A stretch of 64,000 nucleotides of DNA from UBA10646 sp003456175. GTDB lineage: Bacteria > Bacteroidota > Bacteroidia > Chitinophagales > Chitinophagaceae. Location of the stretch: the NCBI GenBank assembly GCA_031976225.1, contig DALYLQ010000005.1, positions 1 through 64,000 of the forward strand, read 5' to 3'. The notes below the pieces were generated by a model, which worked only from the letters and a program-made list of their open reading frames with translations, was not told the DNA's origin and did not search any database. Positions 52,422 through 60,903 of this stretch are shown one piece after another; position 1 is the stretch's first letter, and the number at the start of each line of letters is the position of its first letter. The translations under genes were made by a program, and so were the position numbers.

Positions 52422-53981
52422 ATGGAAATTACTGCCATTATAATTGGAATTGTAGCGCTGGCGGCGGGCATTGTTGCGGGCAAATTCATTTTCGCTAAAA
52501 ACACACAAAAGCAAATAGACGAAGCCAACTTACAAGCTCAAAACATTATTAAAGAAGCCGAGCTAAGAGCCGAAACCATTAAAAAAGAAAAACAACTTGA
52601 AGCTAAAGAAAAGTTTGTACAACTGCGTGCCGAACACGACAAAGAAGTGAACGAACGCAATCGTAAAATTAGCGAAGTTGAAAACCGTATTAAGCAAAAA
52701 GAAATTACCATTAACCAAAAAGAAGCCTCGTTAGAAAAGCAAATTAAAGACAACGATGCTATCAAAGACAATCTGAACCGACAGATTGAAGTGGTGAACC
52801 AGAAGCGTACAGAGCTTGAGAAACATCAAGAAGAGCATATTCGTCGCCTCGAAAAAATTGCAGGCTTAACTGCCGATGAGGCCAAAACACAATTGATTGA
52901 AAGCCTCAAACACGAAGCTCAAACACAAGCGCTAGCCTTACAACAAGAAATTATTGAAGAAGCCAAACAAAAGGCTACTAAAGAGGCTCGCAAAATTGTT
53001 ATTCAAACCATTCAACGTACTGCCGCAGAGCAAACGATCGAGAATACGGTTACCGTGTTTAACCTCGAAAGCGATGAAATTAAAGGTCAAATCATCGGTA
53101 GAGAAGGTCGTAACATTCGTGCTATTGAAGCCGCAACTGGTGTTGATTTAATTGTAGATGATACACCTGAGGCTATTGTACTTTCTTCATTTGATCCGTT
53201 ACGCAGAGAAATTGCACGCTTAAGCTTGCAACGCTTAGTAGCCGATGGACGTATCCACCCGGCACGTATTGAAGAAGTAGTTGAAAAAACACGTCGCCAA
53301 ATCGAAGAGCAAGTAATGGAAATTGGCGAACGTACCGCTATGGAATTAGGCGTACACGGCCTACACAAAGAGCTGATTAGAATGGTAGGTCGTATGCGTT
53401 TCCGCAGTTCATACGGTCAAAACCTATTAATGCATAGCCGCGAAACGGCCAATTTGTGTGGTATTATGGCCGCCGAGTTGGGCTTAAATCCTAAGCTTGC
53501 TAAGCGTGCAGGCCTTTTGCACGATATAGGCAAAGTGCCCGACGAAGAAACAGAACTAAGCCACGCTTTATTGGGTGCTAAACTTGCCGAAAAATATGGT
53601 GAAAATCCGGCCGTAGTGAATGCCATTGGAGCTCACCACGACGAAATGGAGATGCAGTACGTTATTTCTCCTATCATACAGGCTTGCGATGCTATCAGCG
53701 GTGCCCGTCCTGGTGCACGTCGCGAAATCATGCAGCAGTATATACAGCGTATTAAAGATCTAGAAAACCTTGCTGGTGCCTACAATGGCGTTGAAAAAGC
53801 TTATGCCATTCAAGCCGGTCGTGAGTTACGTGTAATTGTAGAAGCCGACAAAGTAACCGACAGCGATAGCGAAAAACTTAGCTTTGAAATAGCCCAAAAA
53901 ATTCAAACCGAAATGACCTACCCAGGCCAAATTAAAGTAACTGTTATTCGTGAAAAGCGAACTGTGAACGTAGCTCGTTAA
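52422..53981 (+). CDS. rny: Ribonuclease Y
   Basis: A 519-residue protein: N-terminal TM helix (MEITAIIIGIVALAAGIVAG), a long coiled coil (~30-200), a KH domain (GQIIGREGRNIRAIEAATGVDLIVDDTPEAIVLSSFDPLRREIA) and an HD domain (HSRETANLCGIMAAELG...RAGLLHDIGKVPDEE, IGAHHDE). It is the membrane-bound endoribonuclease that starts mRNA decay in many bacteria without RNase E. The start is supported by AAAGGAAAAG just upstream. The gene contains no mini-hairpin copy. The terminator at 54010 follows. Its ~390 bp upstream region contains the candidate RNA and the direct repeat. Confidence 0.97.
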   Translation: MEITAIIIGIVALAAGIVAGKFIFAKNTQKQIDEANLQAQNIIKEAELRAETIKKEKQLEAKEKFVQLRAEHDKEVNERNRKISEVENRIKQKEITINQKEASLEKQIKDNDAIKDNLNRQIEVVNQKRTELEKHQEEHIRRLEKIAGLTADEAKTQLIESLKHEAQTQALALQQEIIEEAKQKATKEARKIVIQTIQRTAAEQTIENTVTVFNLESDEIKGQIIGREGRNIRAIEAATGVDLIVDDTPEAIVLSSFDPLRREIARLSLQRLVADGRIHPARIEEVVEKTRRQIEEQVMEIGERTAMELGVHGLHKELIRMVGRMRFRSSYGQNLLMHSRETANLCGIMAAELGLNPKLAKRAGLLHDIGKVPDEETELSHALLGAKLAEKYGENPAVVNAIGAHHDEMEMQYVISPIIQACDAISGARPGARREIMQQYIQRIKDLENLAGAYNGVEKAYAIQAGRELRVIVEADKVTDSDSEKLSFEIAQKIQTEMTYPGQIKVTVIREKRTVNVAR

Positions 53982-54009
53982 TAATATTCCCAAATATGGA
54001 AACAATCGG

Positions 54010-54036
54010 GGCGGCCTCTTGTAGGCTGCCTTTTTT
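54010..54036 (+). terminator. rny terminator, degenerate GGGGCGGCC type
   Basis: GGCGGCCT/AGGCTGCC stem with one wobble and loop CTTGT, followed by six T. The left flank reads GGGGCGGCC as in the two long hairpins at 18894 and 37705. A mini-hairpin copy follows at 54044. Confidence 0.85.
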
Positions 54037-54136
54037 GTGATAACCTTACGGTAAATGATGAATTAACCGATATACTTAGCTTAAATCAACTTCTTAGTGC
54101 TTCAATTGTTGTTTTTTTGCAACTTCAAATTACAAT

Positions 54137-55261
54137 ATGGAATTAAACAGCTTATATAACAAAGCCCTCAATTTCGAACACTTATCAGTAGAAGAGGGCA
54201 TGCACCTATATTATCATGCACCATTAGCCGATTTAATGCACATCGCTAATGAAATGCGTAAAGTGCAAGTGCCTCATGGAAAGGTAACATGGCAAATCGA
54301 TCGTAATGTAAATACAACCAATGTTTGTATTGCCAACTGTAAGTTCTGTAATTTTTATCGCATACCGGGCCATGCCGAAGCTTATATCACCGATATGGAT
54401 ACATATCGCCAAAAAATACAAGAAACCATAAAGTATGGTGGCGATCAATTGTTGTTACAAGGTGGCCACCATCCTGAATTAGGGCTCGATTTTTATACCA
54501 AAACCTTTCGCCAAATCAAGCAAGAGTTTCCTACTATCAAACTCCATGCACTTGGCCCCCCCGAAATTGCACACATTACCAAGCTCGAAAAAAGTACCCA
54601 TCACGAAGTACTCAAGGCCTTAAAAGAAGCCGGTATGGATAGCCTTCCTGGTGCAGGTGCAGAAATACTGATTGATAGGGTTCGCCGCCTTATTAGTAAA
54701 GGTAAGTGCGGTGCCGATGAGTGGCTGGCCATTATGCACGAAGCGCATAAACTCGATATAACTACCAGTGCTACCATGATGTTTGGGCATGTTGAAACCA
54801 TCGAAGAACGTTTCATTCACTTGGTTCGTATTCGTGAAGTACAAGCAATGAAACCAGCGCATGCTAAAGGTTTCTTAGCCTTTATACCATGGACTTTCCA
54901 AGATGTAGATACCTTACTTACGCGTATTCGTGGTGTACAAAATCTTACTACAGCCGAAGAGTACATTCGAATGATTGCGTTAAGCCGTATTATGTTACCC
55001 AATGTTAAAAACATTCAAGCAAGTTGGCTTACTGTTGGTAAAGAAACAGCACAAATTTGTCTGCACGCAGGTGCCAACGATTTTGGTAGCATTATGATTG
55101 AAGAAAACGTTGTAAGTGCTGCCGGAGCTCCGCACCGTTTCACCTATAAAACCATACAAGATGCTATTCGTGAAGCTGGTTTCGAACCACAGTTACGCAA
55201 TCAACAATATGAATGGCGTACCATACCAGAAACTATTGAAGAACAAGTGATTAATTATTAG
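54137..55261 (+). CDS. mqnC: Cyclic dehypoxanthinyl futalosine synthase (menaquinone biosynthesis)
   Basis: A 374-residue radical SAM enzyme with WQIDRNVNTTNVCIANCKFCNFYR, i.e. the C-x3-C-x2-C cluster motif in the setting of the MqnC family. Other signs are LLQGGHHPELGLDFY, HALGPPEIAH and the C-terminal AGANDFGSIMIEENVVSAAGA. MqnC closes the spiro ring of dehypoxanthine futalosine in the futalosine route to menaquinone. The paralogue MqnE shares the fold, but the GGHxPxLGLDFY and SLPGAGAEIL sequences favour MqnC. No other mqn gene is in the window. Terminator at 55282. Confidence 0.92.
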   Translation: MELNSLYNKALNFEHLSVEEGMHLYYHAPLADLMHIANEMRKVQVPHGKVTWQIDRNVNTTNVCIANCKFCNFYRIPGHAEAYITDMDTYRQKIQETIKYGGDQLLLQGGHHPELGLDFYTKTFRQIKQEFPTIKLHALGPPEIAHITKLEKSTHHEVLKALKEAGMDSLPGAGAEILIDRVRRLISKGKCGADEWLAIMHEAHKLDITTSATMMFGHVETIEERFIHLVRIREVQAMKPAHAKGFLAFIPWTFQDVDTLLTRIRGVQNLTTAEEYIRMIALSRIMLPNVKNIQASWLTVGKETAQICLHAGANDFGSIMIEENVVSAAGAPHRFTYKTIQDAIREAGFEPQLRNQQYEWRTIPETIEEQVINY

Positions 55262-55281
55262 TTAACACAACTGTTGGCAGC

Positions 55282-55317
55282 AAAGCCTTTGGTTATCATA
55301 TCCAAAGGCTTTTTTAT
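55282..55317 (+). terminator. Intrinsic terminator
   Basis: AAAGCCTTTGG/CCAAAGGCTTT stem (11 bp perfect), nine-base loop, then a T-run, 20 bp after the mqnC stop. Confidence 0.92.
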
Positions 55318-55412
55318 TGGCGTTAATAGACGCTTTAACCACCTTAATAATTGCTTGAACCCTATAAAGGCATAGCTTACAGCATTATATTTACGAGTAC
55401 AAAGCCCGTATC

Positions 55413-56231
55413 ATGCACCCAATAGCAATTCCTAAGCCAATAGCTCAACTTTGGAACGGTAATTACAATACACCACAAGCCTTTGAAACCATACGTCAAC
55501 AATACCAACATTTACGTAAGGATGGTTCGCCCGATGTAAGCATTGTAATGCCTGCCTATAATGAAGAGGAAAACATTGTTAGAACTTTAGCCAGCCTTAC
55601 GGCAAATAAAACACAGTTCGCTGTTGAAATTGTAGTAGTTGATAACAACAGTAAAGATAAAACGGCAGCACTAGTACAAGCATGTGGTGTTCGTTGCGTG
55701 CCCGAAACGAAACAGGGTATTACCAATGCTAGAAACGGTGGCTTAGATGCTGCTGCAGGCAAATACATTTTAAATGCCGATGCCGATACGATTTATCCTG
55801 ATGAGTGGATTGAGCGAATGGTTTTGCCCTTACATACCAATAACAATGTTGCTTTGGTATATGGTACTTTTTCGTTTATTCCGGTGGGTAGTACAGGTAG
55901 GTTCACCTACTTTTTTTATGAGCACTTTGCCGACTTTACTCGTTGGCTTAATAAATACTTGAAAGATGAAGCTGTGAATGTATATGGCTTTAATAGCGGC
56001 TTTCGTAAAGAACAAGGTTATGCGGTTGAAAAATTCAATCACCCACTAGGTACGAATGAAGATGGCTATTTGGCGTTAAAGCTGCGTAACAAAGGTTTTG
56101 GTAAGTTGCATCAGGTATCGCATACAAAAGCCTTGGTATGGACTACCGATCGCAGGTTGCAAATAGATGGAGGGTTGTACAAAGCAACCTGGCGCCGTAT
56201 TAAGCGGGTGTTTTTTGGTGGTCCTCGCTAA
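55413..56231 (+). CDS. Glycosyltransferase, GT2 family
   Basis: A 272-residue soluble GT-A enzyme: VSIVMPAYNEEENIVRTLASL at the first strand, EIVVVDNNSKDKT, ARNGGLDAAAGKYILNADADTIYPDEW (metal-binding D-x-D), and NEDGYLALKL as the general-base region. It is not in the exopolysaccharide locus and its acceptor is unknown; the C-terminal basic stretch (TWRRIKRVFFGGP) may help membrane association. It overlaps the convergent pabB gene by 32 bp. Two mini-hairpin copies lie near the start (55509, 55595); the second has the compensated GCC/GGC stem. Confidence 0.9.
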   Translation: MHPIAIPKPIAQLWNGNYNTPQAFETIRQQYQHLRKDGSPDVSIVMPAYNEEENIVRTLASLTANKTQFAVEIVVVDNNSKDKTAALVQACGVRCVPETKQGITNARNGGLDAAAGKYILNADADTIYPDEWIERMVLPLHTNNNVALVYGTFSFIPVGSTGRFTYFFYEHFADFTRWLNKYLKDEAVNVYGFNSGFRKEQGYAVEKFNHPLGTNEDGYLALKLRNKGFGKLHQVSHTKALVWTTDRRLQIDGGLYKATWRRIKRVFFGGPR

Positions 56232-57519
56232 AAAGCTGTTGTATAGCGCTGGCTTTTAAAAGGCATTCTTCGTACTCTAATTCGGGTTGGCTATAATGTG
56301 TTATGCCACCGCCAACATGATAGCTTAAATAGCCTGTATTAGCGTTGTATAACAAACTTCTGATTACTACGTTCAAATCCCAATCGCCGTTGGGTTGCAT
56401 ATAGCCAATACTACCGCTGTATAAACCTCGGCGACTGTATTCGTATTGTTGTGTGAGTTGTAATACTCTGTTTTTAGGTGCCCCCGTCATACTACCCATT
56501 GGGAATGTTGCTGCGAGTGCATCCACAAGTGTTGTATTGGCGGTAATGGTGCCTTCAACCGTACTAATCATTTGATGCACCTGCGGAAAGGTATAAATAC
56601 CAAACAACTCTGTTACCTGTACAGAACCAGGCTTGCAGATTTTTCCTAAATCGTTTCGTACCAAATCAACTACCATTACATTTTCGCTTCTATCTTTTGC
56701 GCTGTTGTACAAAGCTTGCTTCAGTTGCTCATCTTCTAATGGTTGTTGCTTATTTCTCTTAAATGTGCCTTTGATAGGTTGAGAAATTAACTGATTGCCT
56801 TTACGCTGTAGGTATCTTTCAGGGCTTGCACACAACGCATAACAATTATTTACTTTATAAAATGCCGAAAATGGGTTGGGAGATATGGTAGTTAATTGTT
56901 GGTAAGCGGTAATTACCGGCAAATCATTTACGTAAGTGAAAAACTCTTGGCAGTAATTGATTTCATAACAATCGCCTTGTTGTATGTGTTCTTGTATGGC
57001 TTGTAATGCCTGTAAATATTGATGTTTGGTTAACCTTGCGGTAAATGAACACGCAGGTAAGGTGGCTGTAATAACTTGTGTAGCATGTATTTGTTGCCAT
57101 ACCAATGCAGGTGGTAAATGCGAGGCATAACTTGTGATGGTGATAGTATTACCAACGAGTTGTAACACTACTTGTGGTACCACCCAACTTATGGTATCAA
57201 ACCCTACATAATTAGGATGAATATTCTCAATACCCGGTTCTGTTTCGCTTTGCAAGTCGAAGCTAACGTGCCCAAACATCCAACAGCCATTATGTTCATT
57301 AATGAAAGCGTTGAGTAGTGCTAAGTTGTTCGTGTTGGTATGTAATGCGGCCGATGCTCCCACCGCTAATAACCATTCTGCAGTGTGTTGGCGGCTGGTG
57401 TAATGGTTGTTATCTAAAAAACAACAGATGTTGTAAGGGTGTGCCCAATGCAACATCTGTTGTTTTAGAAGTCGCAACGCATTGGCTGCAACGGTGTATT
57501 GTGCTAAAGTAGCGTTCAT
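56200..57519 (-). CDS. pabB: Aminodeoxychorismate synthase component I-like protein
   Basis: A 439-residue chorismate-binding enzyme. Typical sites are QHIQQGDCYEINYCQEF, ASPERYLQ, PIKGTFKRN, ENVMVVDLVRNDLGK and GSMTGAPKNRVLQLTQQYE. The PIKGT motif favours aminodeoxychorismate synthase (PabB) over anthranilate synthase (PIAGT). It would amidate chorismate for p-aminobenzoate and folate synthesis using ammonia from a glutaminase encoded elsewhere. Its 3' end overlaps the GT2 gene by 32 bp. The ATG immediately abuts the stop of the acidic-protein gene upstream. Mini-hairpin copies at 56925 and 57034. Confidence 0.88.
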   Translation of the reverse strand: MNATLAQYTVAANALRLLKQQMLHWAHPYNICCFLDNNHYTSRQHTAEWLLAVGASAALHTNTNNLALLNAFINEHNGCWMFGHVSFDLQSETEPGIENIHPNYVGFDTISWVVPQVVLQLVGNTITITSYASHLPPALVWQQIHATQVITATLPACSFTARLTKHQYLQALQAIQEHIQQGDCYEINYCQEFFTYVNDLPVITAYQQLTTISPNPFSAFYKVNNCYALCASPERYLQRKGNQLISQPIKGTFKRNKQQPLEDEQLKQALYNSAKDRSENVMVVDLVRNDLGKICKPGSVQVTELFGIYTFPQVHQMISTVEGTITANTTLVDALAATFPMGSMTGAPKNRVLQLTQQYEYSRRGLYSGSIGYMQPNGDWDLNVVIRSLLYNANTGYLSYHVGGGITHYSQPELEYEECLLKASAIQQLFSEDHQKTPA

Positions 57520-57972
57520 TTAAAAATCGTCCTCTTCATCATCATCGAAGCCGGTGTCACCAAAAGCATCGAACTCTTTGAAGTCTTCATCGAATTTGAA
57601 ATCGTCTTCTTCCTCTTCGCCTTTTTTACCACCTTTTTTAGCGGTTCCACCACCTGTTTTAGATTTAGGAATATCGAATTCATCGAAGTCTGGGTCCCAG
57701 CTATCTTCTTCTTCGTCTTTATTCCAATCGTCATCATCTTCATCTATATCATCGTCATCATCTTCTTCCTCATCGTCTTCGTCTTTAGCCTTTTTGGTAG
57801 TAGCTTTTTTAGCTCCTTTTTTCTTTGGAGTTTCATCATCTTCTTCGTCTTCTAAATCATCTTCATCGTCTTCTAATTGCTTTTTAGATTTAGACGATAC
57901 CTTTTCTGTACTATCAGTAGCAGTAGGTTTCTTTATACTGTTCTTTGCAGGAGTTTTACTTGCTTTTGCCAT
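57520..57972 (-). CDS. Highly acidic low-complexity protein
   Basis: A 150-residue protein with a Lys/Thr/Ser-rich N-terminus (MAKASKTPAKNSIKKPT), a basic middle segment (KKKGAKKATTKKAK), long Asp/Glu runs, and a more ordered C-terminus with repeating F-D/E units (FKFDEDFKEFDAFGDTGFDDDEED). Such charge-segregated proteins are frequent in Bacteroidota and sometimes wrongly annotated as DNA primase; no enzymatic domain is visible. It could bind nucleic acid or basic proteins, but this is only inference. It is encoded just ahead of pabB with no gap, between pabB and purA, so it may be co-transcribed with pabB. Confidence 0.7.
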   Translation of the reverse strand: MAKASKTPAKNSIKKPTATDSTEKVSSKSKKQLEDDEDDLEDEEDDETPKKKGAKKATTKKAKDEDDEEEDDDDDIDEDDDDWNKDEEEDSWDPDFDEFDIPKSKTGGGTAKKGGKKGEEEEDDFKFDEDFKEFDAFGDTGFDDDEEDDF

Positions 57973-58061
57973 AGCCTATATCAGATTAATGCTGTAAAAT
58001 TTCAACGAGTTTTTTTTCTAGCAAAAAATTTTTTAGTCGTTTTTTTCCTTAATGTTCGCCG

Positions 58062-59324
58062 CTATAAATGAACAATTTGCTCACGTCCGGGGCCATTACT
58101 TACATATTTAACAGGCGCTTGCACAAATTGGTTGATGAACTTGATGTATTCGTGCATTGCAGTTGGTAGTGCTTCAGGATTTTTAATAGCATCGGTAGCG
58201 GTATGCCAGCCTGCAAATTTTTGGTAACGAGGTTCAATGGTTACACGACTCATTTGGTATGGTACATAGGCACTAGGCTGCCCGTTCACCAAATATTCTG
58301 TACAAGCTTGCAACTCACTGAAAGCATCTAATACATCGGCTTTGGTCATTACTACTTGTGTAACACCATTCACCATACAAGTGTATTTTAATGCTACTAA
58401 ATCAATCCAACCACAACGGCGAGGTCGGCCTGTAGTAGCACCAAATTCGTTACCGATTTTGCGTAATTCTTCGCCTGTTGCATCAAATAACTCAGTAGGG
58501 AAGGGGCCGCTGCCAACACGTGTACAATACGCCTTTGTAACACCTAATACTTCTTTTATTTTTTGCGGTGCTACACCCAAGCCGGTACAAACACCAGCGC
58601 TGATTGTGTTGCTACTTGTAACGAAAGGAAAAGTGCCAAAATCAATGTCTAACATGGTTCCCTGTGCACCTTCTGCTAAAACTTTTTTGCCTTTGGCAAT
58701 TTGCTCGTTAATGAAGTATTCACCGTTAACAATGTTGAGCGTACGTAAAAATTCTAGTGCTTCAAAAAACTCTTCTTCCCAAGCGGAGATGTCTTCAATA
58801 AAATGAAAGTTATCTAGTAGTTTTTGATGCTTTAAGCGAAGCTTAATGTATTGTGTGGTAAATGACTTATCTAAGATATCGCCAACACGAATGGCGTTAC
58901 GGCCAGTTTTATCCATGTAAGCAGGGCCAATACCTTTTAGGGTGCTACCTATTTTGCTTTCGCCTTTGCTTAATTCACTTGCCTTATCGAGTGCACGGTG
59001 TGTTGGTAGAATAAGATTGGTACGTTCACTGATGAATAAGTTCTTACGTACATCAATACCAAACTGGGCAACTCTATCGCATTCTCTTTTGAGTGTTACA
59101 GGATCTAACACTACACCACTACCTATAAGGTTAACGGTGTGTTGGTGAAATATACCCGATGGAATTTGATGTAGTACTACTTTTTCGCCATTAACATAAA
59201 GGGTATGGCCAGCGTTTGGACCACCTTGAAAGCGAGCAATAACATCGTACTGGGGGGCAAAGTAATCTACAATTTTACCCTTACCCTCATCGCCCCATTG
59301 GAGGCCTAAAATAACATCTACCAT
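58062..59324 (-). CDS. purA: Adenylosuccinate synthetase
   Basis: From ATG 59324 (MVDVILGLQWGDEGKGK) the protein has 420 residues; an upstream ATG at 59354 would add ten non-conserved residues. Family sites: P-loop-like GDEGKGK, GGPNAGHTLYV, TERTNLILPTHR, GPAYMDKTGR, EGAQGTMLDIDFGTFPFVTSSNT and GRPRRCGWIDLVALKY. It catalyses GTP-dependent joining of IMP and aspartate, the first committed step to AMP. The gene has no mini-hairpin copies, but one lies upstream (59416). Confidence 0.97.
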   Translation of the reverse strand: MVDVILGLQWGDEGKGKIVDYFAPQYDVIARFQGGPNAGHTLYVNGEKVVLHQIPSGIFHQHTVNLIGSGVVLDPVTLKRECDRVAQFGIDVRKNLFISERTNLILPTHRALDKASELSKGESKIGSTLKGIGPAYMDKTGRNAIRVGDILDKSFTTQYIKLRLKHQKLLDNFHFIEDISAWEEEFFEALEFLRTLNIVNGEYFINEQIAKGKKVLAEGAQGTMLDIDFGTFPFVTSSNTISAGVCTGLGVAPQKIKEVLGVTKAYCTRVGSGPFPTELFDATGEELRKIGNEFGATTGRPRRCGWIDLVALKYTCMVNGVTQVVMTKADVLDAFSELQACTEYLVNGQPSAYVPYQMSRVTIEPRYQKFAGWHTATDAIKNPEALPTAMHEYIKFINQFVQAPVKYVSNGPGREQIVHL

Positions 59325-59440
59325 GGTTGTTTGAATTGCTTTTGGAGATGGCAAAAGTAGGCTTTGCTTAAAAAGTTCTTGGTAAAAACTAGGTAAGCTG
59401 TAAAAATTAATTTCTCATTTACCGTAAGGTGGCTCAAATA

Positions 59441-60862
59441 CTACTGTTGGCAATAATAAAGTAGCTTCTGCTGCAAATCGTTCGGGTTAAATGGCTTGGC
59501 TAAATAATCGTTCATGCCTGCAGCAAAGGCATCGGCTCTAACGCTGGCGGTAACGGTTGCTGTTAGAGCAATAATGGGTGTTTTGGCATTGGTAATGGCG
59601 CCACGTATGTATTTGGCTACATCAATACCATTCATGTCGGGGAGTTGAAGATCGAGCAGTACGGCATCGAATAAGTTGGAGTCGCTCATGTGAATGCCCT
59701 CTGTACCGGTGCGGGCTACATGCACTTGTGTGCCCCAACTATCGAGGAAGTTTTTAGCCACAATAATGTTGAGTTCATTGTCTTCAACTAACAAAATTTT
59801 ACAACCTCTTAAGTCGGCAGCATTATTGTTATGTTCTTGTATTTTTTCGGCTGGTGCGGTTGCAATAGGCATATCGAGCGTGAAATAAAAAGTACTGCCT
59901 TGCCCGAGTGTGCTCTGTACTTCTATACTGCTGTTCATAAGTTCTAGCAGTCGTTTTGTAATTGCCAGGCCTAAGCCAGTGCCACCAAACTTGCGTGTAG
60001 TATCGTTGCTAGCCTGCACGAAGCTGTCGAAGATAATTGGTATTTTGTCTGGCGCAATACCGATGCCTGAATCTTGCACTTGAAATACAATACGTGCATG
60101 ATCGCCGAAACTTTCGAAGGTACTTACCTCTAATGTAACACTGCCTTGTGGGGTGAATTTTATCGCGTTGCTCAGTAAGTTAGAAAGTACCTGGTTGAGT
60201 CGATTGACATCTCCACTTACGTAAATGGGTAGGTTGGGGTTGAGCTTCGCTTGTAGGCTAATCTGCTTTTCGGAGGCTCGCACCTGATACATGGCTACTA
60301 ACTGCGTTAAAAAGTCTGGCAAATCGAAAACATTGTTTTCTAATTCAATTTTGCCGGCCTCTATTTTACTGTAGTCGAGAATATCGTTCACCAGCGCTAA
60401 CAGGTTTTCGCCGCTGAATTTCAGGATATTCAAATGCTGTATTTGCTCGGGTTTTGGATTTGTTTCCAATAAGTGAAAGCTAATACCAATAATTGCATTG
60501 AGTGGTGTACGTATTTCGTGACTCATAGTGCTGAGGAACTCATTTTTAGACTGCAATGCTTCCTGAGCAATATGATTGGCTTTTTCTAGTTGTTCGTTCT
60601 GAACTTTTATTTCGTTGCTACGCTGTACAAGTAATCTGTTAACTTCTGCTATTTCTCGTTTTTGTTCTTTTTGTTCTTCAACATTCGCTTCGAGCATTCG
60701 AATAATTACTTCCTTTTCTTCAATGTATCGCTGCACTTTAAAGTCGAGCATAGCAAACTCTTCCTTGATACCATCTAAGAGTTGGTGCAGTTGTTGGTAC
60801 GATTGATGACCTGAAGGAACATGTTCGGCCAACATTTGCTTTATTGCATCGAGTTGTTGCAT
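59441..60862 (-). CDS. Hybrid histidine kinase (HisKA-HATPase-REC)
   Basis: A 473-residue cytoplasmic hybrid kinase. An N-terminal coiled coil (~1-100) leads to HisKA with the phospho-acceptor in STMSHEIRTPLNAIIG, the HATPase domain (N box SNLLSNAIKFT, G1 VQDSGIGI, G2 FGGTGLGLAITKRL) and a C-terminal receiver (phospho-Asp in DAVLLDLQLPDMNG, Lys in YLAKPFNP). There is no own sensor domain or TM helix; the FIST protein encoded 41 bp upstream on the same strand probably provides the sensing. Output may pass to an Hpt protein or a separate regulator not seen in this window. One mini-hairpin variant at 60216. Confidence 0.93.
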   Translation of the reverse strand: MQQLDAIKQMLAEHVPSGHQSYQQLHQLLDGIKEEFAMLDFKVQRYIEEKEVIIRMLEANVEEQKEQKREIAEVNRLLVQRSNEIKVQNEQLEKANHIAQEALQSKNEFLSTMSHEIRTPLNAIIGISFHLLETNPKPEQIQHLNILKFSGENLLALVNDILDYSKIEAGKIELENNVFDLPDFLTQLVAMYQVRASEKQISLQAKLNPNLPIYVSGDVNRLNQVLSNLLSNAIKFTPQGSVTLEVSTFESFGDHARIVFQVQDSGIGIAPDKIPIIFDSFVQASNDTTRKFGGTGLGLAITKRLLELMNSSIEVQSTLGQGSTFYFTLDMPIATAPAEKIQEHNNNAADLRGCKILLVEDNELNIIVAKNFLDSWGTQVHVARTGTEGIHMSDSNLFDAVLLDLQLPDMNGIDVAKYIRGAITNAKTPIIALTATVTASVRADAFAAGMNDYLAKPFNPNDLQQKLLYYCQQ

Positions 60863-60903
60863 ATGTAGCGTAATAGCTTAAGCTGGTGTTTGTAATAGTA
60901 CGT

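Noticed and set aside
52313..52498. 61-codon frame overlapping the rny start
   Set aside because: It overlaps the rny coding region in another frame and is Cys/His/Asn-rich without any recognisable feature.
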